Shown here one piece after another: positions 16,718-25,284 of a stretch of DNA of 64,000 bases. The notes under the pieces are model-generated. The model saw nothing but the letters and a program-made list of their open reading frames with translations, searched no databases and was not told the origin of the DNA. Where the stretch lies: assembly GCA_934654775.1 (NCBI GenBank), contig CAKUGR010000009.1:45648-109647 (forward strand), written 5' to 3'. This DNA comes from an uncultured Collinsella sp. GTDB taxonomy: Bacteria; Actinomycetota; Coriobacteriia; Coriobacteriales; Coriobacteriaceae. How positions within the stretch are numbered: the first letter of the stretch is position 1; every line of letters starts with the position of its first letter. A program made the translations under genes and the position numbers.

Positions 16718-18885
16718 ACGGCCTCCCCTTCACCGCTTCCGGTGGGCGCGATGCGCTGCAGCAGGGCCACAACGTCCTCGCTGCCGACGGGTTCCACCGT
16801 AATGTGCTTGGCGGCCATGCGTTTGCAAATAACGGGCAGGTCGGCCTCGGTCGCCTGACGCATGAGCAGGTAAAGTGTGTCTCCATCGACCAGGCCCGCA
16901 GCGTCACTCTCGCGAATCGCCGACCCAATAGCGCCGACCAGCTCGCCAACAGGCTCCATGCCCGGCACCACGCGCAAGAGCAAGAAACTCCCCATCTTAT
17001 TGTCCGCAAGCGCCTGCTCGGCGGCGAGTTCCTGGCCAAAGGCGTCGTGGTTGAGCACGCACGTGCCGGCAACGCAGCGCTTATCCTGCGCCACTGCCTC
17101 GTAATCGAAGGCGCGTCCCAACGCGCTTTCCACCAGGCCGCACAGGATGCGGAACAGGTTTTGGTAGTACAGGGTCATTTGGCTTTCGGCCACGTGACGC
17201 ACAAAGATCAATACGGCTGGGGCTCCATCGCGCTCGATCGCATAGCCAAACATCGGAAGCCCCGACGTCAGCGCGCGGTTCACCCACAAACCCGAGATCG
17301 CACCTTGGAGCACGGACGCAAGGTCATCGAGCGAGAGCGAGCGCGGCACATTGTTGGAAATCGCCGGGCTCGCCGCTACCAGCCGCGCAAATGCCCCGCC
17401 CGAAACATGGTAGATTGTCACCGAATCGTTCTCGAGAATCTCACCCAGCAGCTCGCAGCACTTGCGGTATATATCACGCGGGTTGAGTACGTCGAGTTCC
17501 TGCGTCACGGCAAAGATTTTGCCAAAGCTGTCGTGGCGCCCCACAATCTGTCGCTTGTAGGCGCGTTTGTCCTCGATTGCGTCGTGATAGAGCCGCGTTA
17601 GAAACGTGTTGCGGTTTCGCACAAGCTCGTTCTCGTCACGCTCCGCCTTAATGGCCTCGCTGTTGCGCAGCTGCACATAGCCGCACACGGCGCCCACCAC
17701 AAAGTACGCGATAAACGGCAGCCAGTTGGAAGGCTCATAGAACAAGCCTTGGAAAGTGTATCCGTACAGGGCAAAATAACTCACCGCCAGACCAATCGAC
17801 GCCAACAGCGCGGCGACCAGGCCAAAGTCGAGACCGTAGAGCGTGCCAATCAGGACCACATAGAGCAGACGGTAATCGAGCACGTTGAGCTGGGCCGATT
17901 GGGAGAACAGATGCTCCAGCACCTCGAACAGCACCCATGCGACGCCCGTCTCCAGGCACTTAATGGGCAGCGTGCGCAGCTGAATGCGATCGATGGCCGC
18001 ACGCAAGGGATTGGCCTTTTTGGTACGGGTGTTAGCCCAGCGGGCGTGGATGGTCGAAAGGTCGCGCAGCAGGTCGTAGCGCTGGAACCAGCCATAGCGC
18101 TTGCGAATGACATCGCCTGAGGGCAACGCATAGCCGATCGACTCGCCATAGGCAACGGATAGCCCGGGGAACAGACCCTGGAGTGCTTCGCCCAAGTCAC
18201 CCGCCGTGCGATGGAAAGCATCTGCCACGTCGAGCGTCTCAAAGGTGGCGTCCCAGCTATCGAAGATGCGATGTACCAGCACCGCAAGCTCCTCCGCACA
18301 CAACAGGGGAAGCGGCGCGTCCACGGCCCCTTGGAGTGCTACCGATCCGGTCGAGCACGCCTCGAACAGCGGCACCAGGAACGGATCGCCGAGCGACGCG
18401 GATGCGGTATACAGATAGGGCGCGCACAGGATCTTGGCCTGGATGCCATCTTGCGAGGCATAGTAGCGACAGAGGTCGTTGGCCGCGCGGGCAATAATGC
18501 CCTTGCCCGTTTGGATCGGAGCAGCGAACGCGGCATCAGGGACATCGGCAGCATTCGCCGCGCCATCAGCACACTCCGCGCCCGCAGGCCCCGCCACAAA
18601 CAGCAGCTGGACCCGACGGCCCATGCAGGCACGAAACACCGAGCGCAGCAACTCAATGTCGCCAAAAGTCTCGGTATGCGGAGTGAGATAAGTAGAGAGG
18701 TAGACCACACGGTCGAACTCATAGGCCTGATCCAGGTGGCGCAGCAGCTCTTTCCACGAGCCGTGGGACGATGACTCGCGCTGCGCATCATCGGCGGCTA
18801 CAACCTGAACATGATCGCCAGGAAACGCCTTGGCACAAAAGTCGTCGTCAACATACGCGGTATTGCCGACAACCAGCACCTCCAT
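16714..18885 (-). CDS. pelD: PelD-like c-di-GMP receptor with N-terminal SDR domain
   Basis: This 723-residue protein is the first gene of the Pel operon. Residues 1 to about 235 form an SDR/epimerase-like domain (MEVLVVGNTAYVDDD). About 330-410 are four membrane helices. A GAF-like domain follows (KIFAVTQELDVLNPRDIYRKC). The C terminus is a degenerate GGDEF domain: the active-site loop reads DGDTL (667-671), but the inhibitory I-site RxxD is intact as RESD (658-661), five residues before the loop as in known c-di-GMP receptors. It should therefore bind c-di-GMP but not make it, and control PelF activity. The ATG has GGGGAGG upstream. I see no c-di-GMP riboswitch in the 186-base spacer upstream. 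Confidence 0.87.
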   Translation of the reverse strand: MEVLVVGNTAYVDDDFCAKAFPGDHVQVVAADDAQRESSSHGSWKELLRHLDQAYEFDRVVYLSTYLTPHTETFGDIELLRSVFRACMGRRVQLLFVAGPAGAECADGAANAADVPDAAFAAPIQTGKGIIARAANDLCRYYASQDGIQAKILCAPYLYTASASLGDPFLVPLFEACSTGSVALQGAVDAPLPLLCAEELAVLVHRIFDSWDATFETLDVADAFHRTAGDLGEALQGLFPGLSVAYGESIGYALPSGDVIRKRYGWFQRYDLLRDLSTIHARWANTRTKKANPLRAAIDRIQLRTLPIKCLETGVAWVLFEVLEHLFSQSAQLNVLDYRLLYVVLIGTLYGLDFGLVAALLASIGLAVSYFALYGYTFQGLFYEPSNWLPFIAYFVVGAVCGYVQLRNSEAIKAERDENELVRNRNTFLTRLYHDAIEDKRAYKRQIVGRHDSFGKIFAVTQELDVLNPRDIYRKCCELLGEILENDSVTIYHVSGGAFARLVAASPAISNNVPRSLSLDDLASVLQGAISGLWVNRALTSGLPMFGYAIERDGAPAVLIFVRHVAESQMTLYYQNLFRILCGLVESALGRAFDYEAVAQDKRCVAGTCVLNHDAFGQELAAEQALADNKMGSFLLLRVVPGMEPVGELVGAIGSAIRESDAAGLVDGDTLYLLMRQATEADLPVICKRMAAKHITVEPVGSEDVVALLQRIAPTGSGEGEAV

Positions 18886-19071
18886 GGCGTACCCCTCCCC
18901 TTAAATTCCACTTTTGCCTAAGTCAAACATGCGTATTGTACGCTGTCAACGCAAGCCGAGGCGCCTTTAAGGCTGTCTTAAGAACTTTTTTAGAGGATGG
19001 GGTGAGGAGCACCTTACCGTGAGCCGCCTTCAATCGTTGTACATTTAATCTCGGAGATTTAATCTGGAGCC

Positions 19072-20175
19072 TTAATACCTCGATAGAATCTCATCTCTAT
19101 TATCTTTGAGATACTCATCCAAATCCGGCACAGCAAATTGAACATAGCCCCTCTGAGGCGCCTGGATAACTTCTCGTGAAAGTAGCTTGGCCCTAACAGA
19201 ACTCAGCTCACTCGTCTTTTTACCAAGGCGTTTGGCTAAATCCGAGGTCTTAGATTGCCTACTATCCTCGCACATGGCATACAGGTAGTTGATTTCATTA
19301 CGAGAAAGACCCGAAATTGCAGGCTCGTGGACCACGTCGTGGAAATGAGCTTCGGCAAGCAGGATACCTTCATCAACATCGCGCCCAGTAACGAGAGTTG
19401 ATTTCTCCCGATGAAGGTTGGCGCGCTGCCAGATTGAATACCCAACAAGTTGAACTAAATACGCATAACCTTTTGTTGCTCTCGCCGCTTTTGATAGCAA
19501 ATCCCCGTCGAGAGAAAGACCGGTCGCATTAAAGCTATCACTCAAAGAAAGTGCAACCTCGATTTGATTGATAGGAGCAAGGTCTTCAGGAACCGCGCGA
19601 CGAAGAAAAGTAAGTGCCTTGCCGTTAATGAGATCCATAACGCCCGATGGCAATCCGGCAAAGGCAAGAGCGATGTTGGCTTTCTCCCCAATGAGTAATT
19701 GAACTGTCGAGGCAATAATGCGCATTTCCTCAACTGGGGCATCTTGGACTTCATCAACAGCGATAAACAGGCCCTTTGAGCCCTGTGCAATCTGCTTTAG
19801 TTTTGCTCGAAGGCTCATTTCGCTTGAAGAAATGTCCAACTTGGCAGAAGCAATACCAACGTTAACGCCAAGCGAAGCGGAGGAAAAAGTCAGTTGGTCT
19901 TGAATCTGCTCCATAAGATCGTGCGACAAACGCGGACCAGCCGAAACAACAACGGCCTTCCAACCCAGTTCAATCGCTCGGTCGCGCAGATCGCAAAGAA
20001 GAACCGTTTTTCCCGACCCACGCGGGCCTGTGATTCGCATAAGACGCGCGGGGGCGCCAACGCCGGACATGAGACCCTCCACGAACTCGAGAGAGATGTC
20101 ATCACGACCGATGATTCGAGGAGGCTCCGCACCGGCGGTCGGACGAAATGGATTGTAGAACTTGGCTTTGTCCAT
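19072..20175 (-). CDS. AAA ATPase with C-terminal winged helix
   Basis: This 367-residue protein has Walker A GPRGSGKT at residues 50-57 and Walker B GLFIAVDEVQDA near residue 140, of the AAA_16/Orc-like class. The C-terminal 80 residues look like a winged helix (SDLAKRLGKKTSELSSVRAKLLS). Such proteins occur as stand-alone genes in many gut bacteria, with unclear function. An AT-rich 240-base region upstream (20176-20420) holds the likely promoter and the tRNA terminator. The ATG is preceded by TGAGGAT. It is not obviously part of either the Pel or the glycan locus, and may be a transferred gene given its lower GC content. Confidence 0.8.
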   Translation of the reverse strand: MDKAKFYNPFRPTAGAEPPRIIGRDDISLEFVEGLMSGVGAPARLMRITGPRGSGKTVLLCDLRDRAIELGWKAVVVSAGPRLSHDLMEQIQDQLTFSSASLGVNVGIASAKLDISSSEMSLRAKLKQIAQGSKGLFIAVDEVQDAPVEEMRIIASTVQLLIGEKANIALAFAGLPSGVMDLINGKALTFLRRAVPEDLAPINQIEVALSLSDSFNATGLSLDGDLLSKAARATKGYAYLVQLVGYSIWQRANLHREKSTLVTGRDVDEGILLAEAHFHDVVHEPAISGLSRNEINYLYAMCEDSRQSKTSDLAKRLGKKTSELSSVRAKLLSREVIQAPQRGYVQFAVPDLDEYLKDNRDEILSRY

Positions 20176-20375
20176 AACCAGAATCCTCAGTCAAACGTCG
20201 CTTATATATAAATAATTATATATGTATATAAAACTTTATAAACAGCTATAAAAATATTCGATAATCGAAAGCTAATTCGTTATACAAGCCGAAATGCCAG
20301 TTTCAAACAAAGGAAGCTGCAAGTCATCCCCATGTCTTACAGCCCGTTTTTAAACACTAGCCTGTCTTTATGTCT

Positions 20376-20409
20376 CAAAAAGCAAAGACCCGGCATTATT
20401 ACCGGGTCT
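20376..20409 (-). terminator. terminator after tRNA-Arg
   Basis: The stem AGACCCGG/CCGGGTCT (20386-20393 and 20402-20409), with an eight-base loop, is followed on the minus strand by TTGCTTTTT. It lies 12 bases beyond the 3' end of the tRNA gene. Confidence 0.8.
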
Positions 20410-20421
20410 CTAAAACTCATA

Positions 20422-20498
20422 TGGTGCTCCATGGCGGATTCGAACCGTCGACCTTGGGATTAGAAGTCCCCTGCTCTATCCAACTGAGCTAATGGAGC
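20422..20498 (-). tRNA. tRNA-Arg (anticodon UCU)
   Basis: The 77-base gene folds as a full cloverleaf: acceptor stem GCTCCAT/ATGGAGC, D arm with AGCTCAGTTGGATAGAGC, anticodon loop CTTCTAA (anticodon TCT, decoding AGA), T arm GGTTCGAATCC, and an encoded 3' CCA. It is followed by a strong terminator. Confidence 0.97.
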
Positions 20499-20550
20499 AT
20501 AAAGCCGCACGTACAAGCGGTGCAAGTTCGCACGGCCAATAGATTATAAC

Positions 20551-21318
20551 CTACTTGAACTGGTCGTGGTACGCCTTGCAAACCTCATCAACGGGGCCGT
20601 CCATACGCAAGTCGCCTTTCTCGATCCATACGGCACGCTGGCAAATGCGCTCGACCTGTTCCATAGAGTGAGACACGAACAAAACCGTGACGTCACCGCT
20701 CTCAATAAAGTGCTGAATACGGCGCTCGCACTTCTGCTGGAAAAAGACATCGCCAACAGATAGTGTCTCATCGACAATCAAGATATCAGGCTCAGTAATC
20801 GTGGCGATAGCAAAGGCAATGCGTGCAACCATGCCCGAAGAAAAGTTCTTCAAGGGCATGTCAACGAAGTCTTTAAGCTCAGCGAAATCAATGATCTCGT
20901 CAAAACTAGCGTCGATGAACTCCTTGGTATAGCCAAGCAATGCACCATTCAGATAGATGTTCTCACGCGCCGTAAGCTCCGGGTCAAAGCCGGCACCAAG
21001 CTCGATCAGCGGTGCAATATTACCGTGGACCTTAACCTCGCCCTCGCTGGGCTCCAAAACGCCAGCGATGATCTTGAGCATCGTGGACTTACCGGAACCA
21101 TTAGTACCAACAAGGCCAACAACCTCGCCGCGATGCACGTCAAACGAAATGTGCTTGAGCGCACGGAACTCCTCAAAGAACAGCTCGTGCTTAGCAAGCT
21201 TAATAAAGTACTCCTTAAGGTTCGTAAGCGACTCAGACGCCATATTAAAAATCATGGTGACGTCTTTGACCTCAACAGCAAGGGGCTGCTTGCTGTAATC
21301 AATAGCAGATTCAGTCAT
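20551..21318 (-). CDS. polysaccharide ABC exporter ATP-binding protein (Wzt/TagH-like)
   Basis: This 255-residue ATPase has Walker A GTNGSGKS (71-78), ABC signature NFSSGM (158-163), Walker B ILIVDE (179-184) and the switch His in FVSHSM. The N-terminal extension and GNIAPLIELGAGFDPELTARENI are typical of O-antigen and teichoic-acid exporters. It is short and lacks the C-terminal sugar-binding domain of full Wzt proteins, so substrate choice would rest on the permease. It is 11 bases downstream of its permease partner and transcribed with it. It should export an undecaprenyl-linked glycan made by the enzymes in the rest of the locus. Confidence 0.92.
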   Translation of the reverse strand: MTESAIDYSKQPLAVEVKDVTMIFNMASESLTNLKEYFIKLAKHELFFEEFRALKHISFDVHRGEVVGLVGTNGSGKSTMLKIIAGVLEPSEGEVKVHGNIAPLIELGAGFDPELTARENIYLNGALLGYTKEFIDASFDEIIDFAELKDFVDMPLKNFSSGMVARIAFAIATITEPDILIVDETLSVGDVFFQQKCERRIQHFIESGDVTVLFVSHSMEQVERICQRAVWIEKGDLRMDGPVDEVCKAYHDQFK

Positions 21319-21329
21319 TACAGCACTCC

Positions 21330-22175
21330 TTAGATGTAGAGAATGAACTTGTGCTCGGTCTTATGGAACACGGTATAGCCAATAGCAAGAGCGAAAACAG
21401 CCCAAGCAACGCACAGGCCAAGCGTAAGCGCGGAAGGCATGGTGTTGAACAGGAAGATATCACGCATAAACTGGAGATAGTTGTACATAGGATTCACGAC
21501 CACCAACACCTGAATCCAGTGATCCATTTGACCAATGAAGTCAGTCGTCCAAAAAATCGGCGTCAGATACATCCAGGCAGTAATGACAACACTCCACAAA
21601 TGCATAACATCGCGGAAGAAGACCGCCAGAGCCGAAAGCATCAAACCCAAACCCATGCAGAAGCACATGAGCAAAAACAGGCAAACCGGCAACAGAATTA
21701 AATGCCAAGTAGGAACCACATGGAACCAGAGCATGACCAGGGCAACGGCAACCAAGGAGAAAGCAAAGTTGACGAGCGAGAACAACACCTTCTGCACCGG
21801 GAATACCCAACGATGCACTTTGACTTTCTTCAGCAACGAGGAAGCCCAGATGATGGACATAAGTGCCTGGTTCGTCGACTCGGACATGACAGAAAACGTC
21901 ACATTACCGACAATCAAGTAAAGCGGGTACATCTCAGGTGTAATAGAGCCGTTACGACCCTGCGCGAAGATTGTCGAGAACACAATCGACATGACGACCA
22001 TCATCAGCAAAGGATTAAGCACAGACCAAGCCACACCCAAAACACTGCGACGATACTTAATCTTAAAATCCTTGGTAACCAGCTGCCTAAGGATAAATTT
22101 GTCCTTCTCAAAATCATTTTTAGCGTGAGAGGCCGGTTTAGCCACTGCCTTCTGACTCTCTACGTTGTCAGCCAC
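21330..22175 (-). CDS. polysaccharide ABC exporter permease (Wzm-like)
   Basis: This ABC-2 type permease has six hydrophobic segments and the family start FKIKYRRSVLGVAWSVLNPLL. I place the start at the GTG at 22175, which has AACAAGGAG seven bases upstream, giving 281 residues; an in-frame ATG at 22202 has no such site. After a charged cytosolic tail, the helices include MMVVMSIVFSTIFAQG and TVFHKTEHKFILYI at the C terminus. It pairs with the ATPase directly downstream. It is divergent from the GT2 gene at 22337. Confidence 0.92.
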   Translation of the reverse strand: MADNVESQKAVAKPASHAKNDFEKDKFILRQLVTKDFKIKYRRSVLGVAWSVLNPLLMMVVMSIVFSTIFAQGRNGSITPEMYPLYLIVGNVTFSVMSESTNQALMSIIWASSLLKKVKVHRWVFPVQKVLFSLVNFAFSLVAVALVMLWFHVVPTWHLILLPVCLFLLMCFCMGLGLMLSALAVFFRDVMHLWSVVITAWMYLTPIFWTTDFIGQMDHWIQVLVVVNPMYNYLQFMRDIFLFNTMPSALTLGLCVAWAVFALAIGYTVFHKTEHKFILYI

Positions 22176-22336
22176 GGACCAACTCCTTGTTTCGTAAAAC
22201 ACAACAGAGGAAAGTATAGCCCTCCCGTGAACGCGATAAACCAGCGCGACAAATCTGGAGAACTAACCCATATCTAATCATGATTGCATGCGATAGGTAT
22301 ACTTTCGACCAGTTGAGTCATTAAAGGGGGTCCTAT

Positions 22337-23266
22337 ATGGACTATTCGAATACAGCCGTCGTTATCCCTTGCTACAACGAAGCATTAACGATTGGCAAAG
22401 TTGTCGATGATTTTCATCGAGAGATGCCTGGCGCAATTGTCTATGTTTATGACAACAACTCGTCTGATGATACTTCGCAAATTGCCAAACAGCACGGAGC
22501 AACGGTGCGTCACGAGTCAAGGCAAGGCAAGGGGAACGTATGCCGCCAGATGTTTCGTGATATCGACGCCGAGTGCTATCTGATGGTCGATGGCGACGAC
22601 ACATACCCTGCCGAAGCCGCCAAATCGCTCTGCGAGCCCATCCTTAGCGGCGAAGCAGATATGACCGTCGGCGATCGCCTTTCCAACGGTACATATGCTG
22701 AAGAAAACAAACGAGCCTTTCACGGCTTTGGAAATAACCTCGTTCGCGCCATGATCAAATGGATATACGGCTACAGCTTTGACGACGTTATGACAGGCTA
22801 CAGAGCCATGAGCAAACCTTTCGTAAAGACCTTCCCTGTCTTGAGCGAGGGCTTTCAAATTGAAACCGAGCTCTCCATCCATGCCGTCGACCATCGTTGG
22901 CGTATTAAAGACGTACCAGTAGAATACCGTGATAGGCCCACGGGCTCCGAGTCCAAGCTCAACACAGTAAGTGACGGTATTAAAGTTATCGCAATGATTG
23001 GAACGCTCTTTAAGGATTATCGTCCGCTTAAGTTCTTTAGTCTTATTGCACTCATCTTTGCCATCATAGGGCTCGCGCTCGGTGTACCGATCGTCGTAGA
23101 GTACTTCCAAACCGGCTTGGTGCCTCGCTTCCCCACCGCTATGCTTGCCGTCTCGTTCATGTTCCTTTGTGGACTGAGCCTGGCAACAGGCCTTATCCTC
23201 GACTCAGTTGCGAAAGTTGAGCGTAAGCAATGGGAGCTGCAAGCATATAAAACCTATTCAAAATAA
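22337..23266 (+). CDS. GT2 polyprenyl-phosphate sugar synthase-like glycosyltransferase
   Basis: This 309-residue GT-A enzyme has the start VVIPCYNEALTIGKVV, the nucleotide-binding VDGDD at residues 85-89, and MTGYRAMSK as in dolichol-phosphate mannose synthase relatives. Two C-terminal membrane helices (about 236-258 and 272-295) anchor it. Such proteins make polyprenyl-phosphate sugars that GT-C enzymes use outside the cell; the two DUF6541 proteins at 32.4-36.5 kb are candidate users. The ATG follows AAAGGGGG. The stop codon lies inside the terminator stem shared with the convergent gene. Confidence 0.88.
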   Translation: MDYSNTAVVIPCYNEALTIGKVVDDFHREMPGAIVYVYDNNSSDDTSQIAKQHGATVRHESRQGKGNVCRQMFRDIDAECYLMVDGDDTYPAEAAKSLCEPILSGEADMTVGDRLSNGTYAEENKRAFHGFGNNLVRAMIKWIYGYSFDDVMTGYRAMSKPFVKTFPVLSEGFQIETELSIHAVDHRWRIKDVPVEYRDRPTGSESKLNTVSDGIKVIAMIGTLFKDYRPLKFFSLIALIFAIIGLALGVPIVVEYFQTGLVPRFPTAMLAVSFMFLCGLSLATGLILDSVAKVERKQWELQAYKTYSK

Positions 23267-23303
23267 GAAGAGGTCCGGACTTAATCCGGACCTCTTCTTA
23301 TTT
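23261..23303. terminator. bidirectional terminator, 19-bp perfect stem
   Basis: The arms 23261-23279 and 23285-23303 are exact complements around a five-base loop and contain AAGAAGAGGTCCGGA. The stop codons of both convergent genes (TAA at 23264-23266 and at 23300-23298 on the minus strand) fall within the stem. Confidence 0.8.
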
Positions 23304-25139
23304 CAGACCTAAATACTGTTCCCAGAACTCTTGCGAAGTCATGTACGGCATGGCATCTTTCCACGCCACTCTGACGCTCTTGCCTTCTTTACGATAGCGC
23401 GCCATCAGCTCATGTTCTCTGCGACGAATAGTCTTAAACCTCGCTCGGTCCATCGTGCGAACAGCCCCTTTCTCACGAGTCGGATCGAGAAAGACCAGCG
23501 TCTTGCAACGCGTCGAGCTACCCTCGAGCGTACAGCCACCGTTCTTGACCACATAGCCGGGCTTCCCACGCAACAGGACATCGGGGAGATAATGCTTGTC
23601 GTAAGGAATGAATCTCCAATACTTCATAAATTTCGAAGAATGGAATTCGAAGTTAACGTTGGCGAGCACCTGCTCCGTAACGCCGGCCCTGCGAAGAAGC
23701 TCTGGGGCCATTTCGGAAATAGGGATCAGCTTCTCGTTTAACTTGCCCTTGCCAATCATCGTCTCGGCGCCATCAAGCTTCTGGAGATACTCAGGGCCGC
23801 GAAGATAATCCTCAAAGCCATCAAGAATAAACTCGGCAGCCTGATAGTCCATATCGCGTAACTTTTGACGCACCCCTCGCTGGATACGCAGGACAAACAT
23901 CTTCTCATCAGCGCAATCATCAAGCGCAATCATGGCAAAGAAGTTCCGGAAGTACTGGTAGCAATCAACCGAAGCGCGGAAACGGCCCTCAAAGCTTGCA
24001 TGCCACACGCAAATGCAATTCATAGTCATGTAGATAGGCTTATTGCGCATGCCAAATTCAACGTCGTCACAGCGGATAAAGAAAGGCATGGGAAGGCCAT
24101 TCTTTTCGATAGCCTTCACCGGAATACAGCTATACCACCAAGCTCCGTAAGCCTGGTCAACCTCGACGCTCGTGCGCTCGTTTTCGAGAATATCGGACAA
24201 CTTACCAACATTCAGATCTTCTTTTACGCGACGATAGATACCAGAAGCGTCCACATATGAAACATCCTCATACTGGCGAGTGGGATCTTCCATTGAGAGC
24301 ATAGCCCCGTTAATAAAGGCATCCTTATATTCACCCTTAGCAAGAGAGAGAAGATTGAACGTACGAATCAAGCTTTCGGGCATGATGGAGACATCATCAT
24401 CCATCAAAATGATATGGGTGAACTGACCAGGAGTTTCGGTAGCCGCCATCATTCCACGCGCGAATCCTCCCGAACCGCCCGTATTGGGATTCGGGAGCAC
24501 GGTGACCAATTCATCGGAAAGCGACGTATGATCAAGCGTCTGCCCATTGTCGACAACGAACATGTGGAAGTGGTCGCGAATCGGACCGTCCTCTTTGAAG
24601 ATGCCGGCTTTGACGAGCTCGATGTTGGGAAGAATGTACTGCTCATTTTTAAACGTAGTAGTCGAAAGAGCAAGATTGATCGGGTTAATTGAGCCCACAG
24701 GAACATCCGTTAGATATGAAGCACTCAAAAGGTCAGCGGAATAGCCCTCATCACTCTCAACCATAAAACCGATTAAGTCATAGCCAGTCGTATCGATATC
24801 AATGTTGAGCACGCAAGCATCAACCTGGTCGCCTTTAAAAGAAGTCGACTTAAGCTCGATAGAATCCAGCTCGCTAGATTTCACTCCATGAACGACAACC
24901 CGGCCTCGGCCAAATAAAGCCATATGCACGATAACGCGGCCAACAGACGCGTACCGACGCCATTTGCCTGCAGATAGCCCATTTACATACGTCAAAAAAT
25001 CGACGCTACCATTGATGTGGAGTGAATGAATGCCATCGTTATACGAGACATCACCAGAAAGCACGCGATAGTAAAGCTCGGGATGCATGGCCGCGTGTTT
25101 ATCGACCCGCAAGATTATGTTAGCCAGTTTAAAGTTCAT
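23298..25139 (-). CDS. GlfT2-like galactofuranosyltransferase
   Basis: This 613-residue protein has the GlfT2 layout: an N-terminal beta-sandwich (1 to about 150), then a GT-A domain with NPNTGGSGGFARG (217-229) and the metal-binding DDDV (247-250), then FIRCDDVEFGMR and WHASFEGRF for the acceptor and active site, and a helical C terminus. GlfT2 relatives add galactofuranose from UDP-Galf. No UDP-galactopyranose mutase is in this window, so its gene would have to be elsewhere. A 145-base spacer upstream shows no gene. It shares a terminator with the GT2 gene opposite. Confidence 0.85.
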   Translation of the reverse strand: MNFKLANIILRVDKHAAMHPELYYRVLSGDVSYNDGIHSLHINGSVDFLTYVNGLSAGKWRRYASVGRVIVHMALFGRGRVVVHGVKSSELDSIELKSTSFKGDQVDACVLNIDIDTTGYDLIGFMVESDEGYSADLLSASYLTDVPVGSINPINLALSTTTFKNEQYILPNIELVKAGIFKEDGPIRDHFHMFVVDNGQTLDHTSLSDELVTVLPNPNTGGSGGFARGMMAATETPGQFTHIILMDDDVSIMPESLIRTFNLLSLAKGEYKDAFINGAMLSMEDPTRQYEDVSYVDASGIYRRVKEDLNVGKLSDILENERTSVEVDQAYGAWWYSCIPVKAIEKNGLPMPFFIRCDDVEFGMRNKPIYMTMNCICVWHASFEGRFRASVDCYQYFRNFFAMIALDDCADEKMFVLRIQRGVRQKLRDMDYQAAEFILDGFEDYLRGPEYLQKLDGAETMIGKGKLNEKLIPISEMAPELLRRAGVTEQVLANVNFEFHSSKFMKYWRFIPYDKHYLPDVLLRGKPGYVVKNGGCTLEGSSTRCKTLVFLDPTREKGAVRTMDRARFKTIRRREHELMARYRKEGKSVRVAWKDAMPYMTSQEFWEQYLGLK

Positions 25140-25284
25140 ACGTTCTTCCTGTTTCTAAGATGACCCCATGGGCGGCATGCGAACCCTGGGGCTTCGAGAC
25201 CACGGTCGGGCTAAAGCGGTCTAACGCGCATAGCAGCATTTTGATTTAGGCCACAGGCTCGCTGCGAGCCAGTCTCTAAGATAA

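Noticed and set aside
18886..19071. c-di-GMP riboswitch upstream of pelD
   Set aside because: No GEMM-like core seen; regulation is more likely at the PelD protein.
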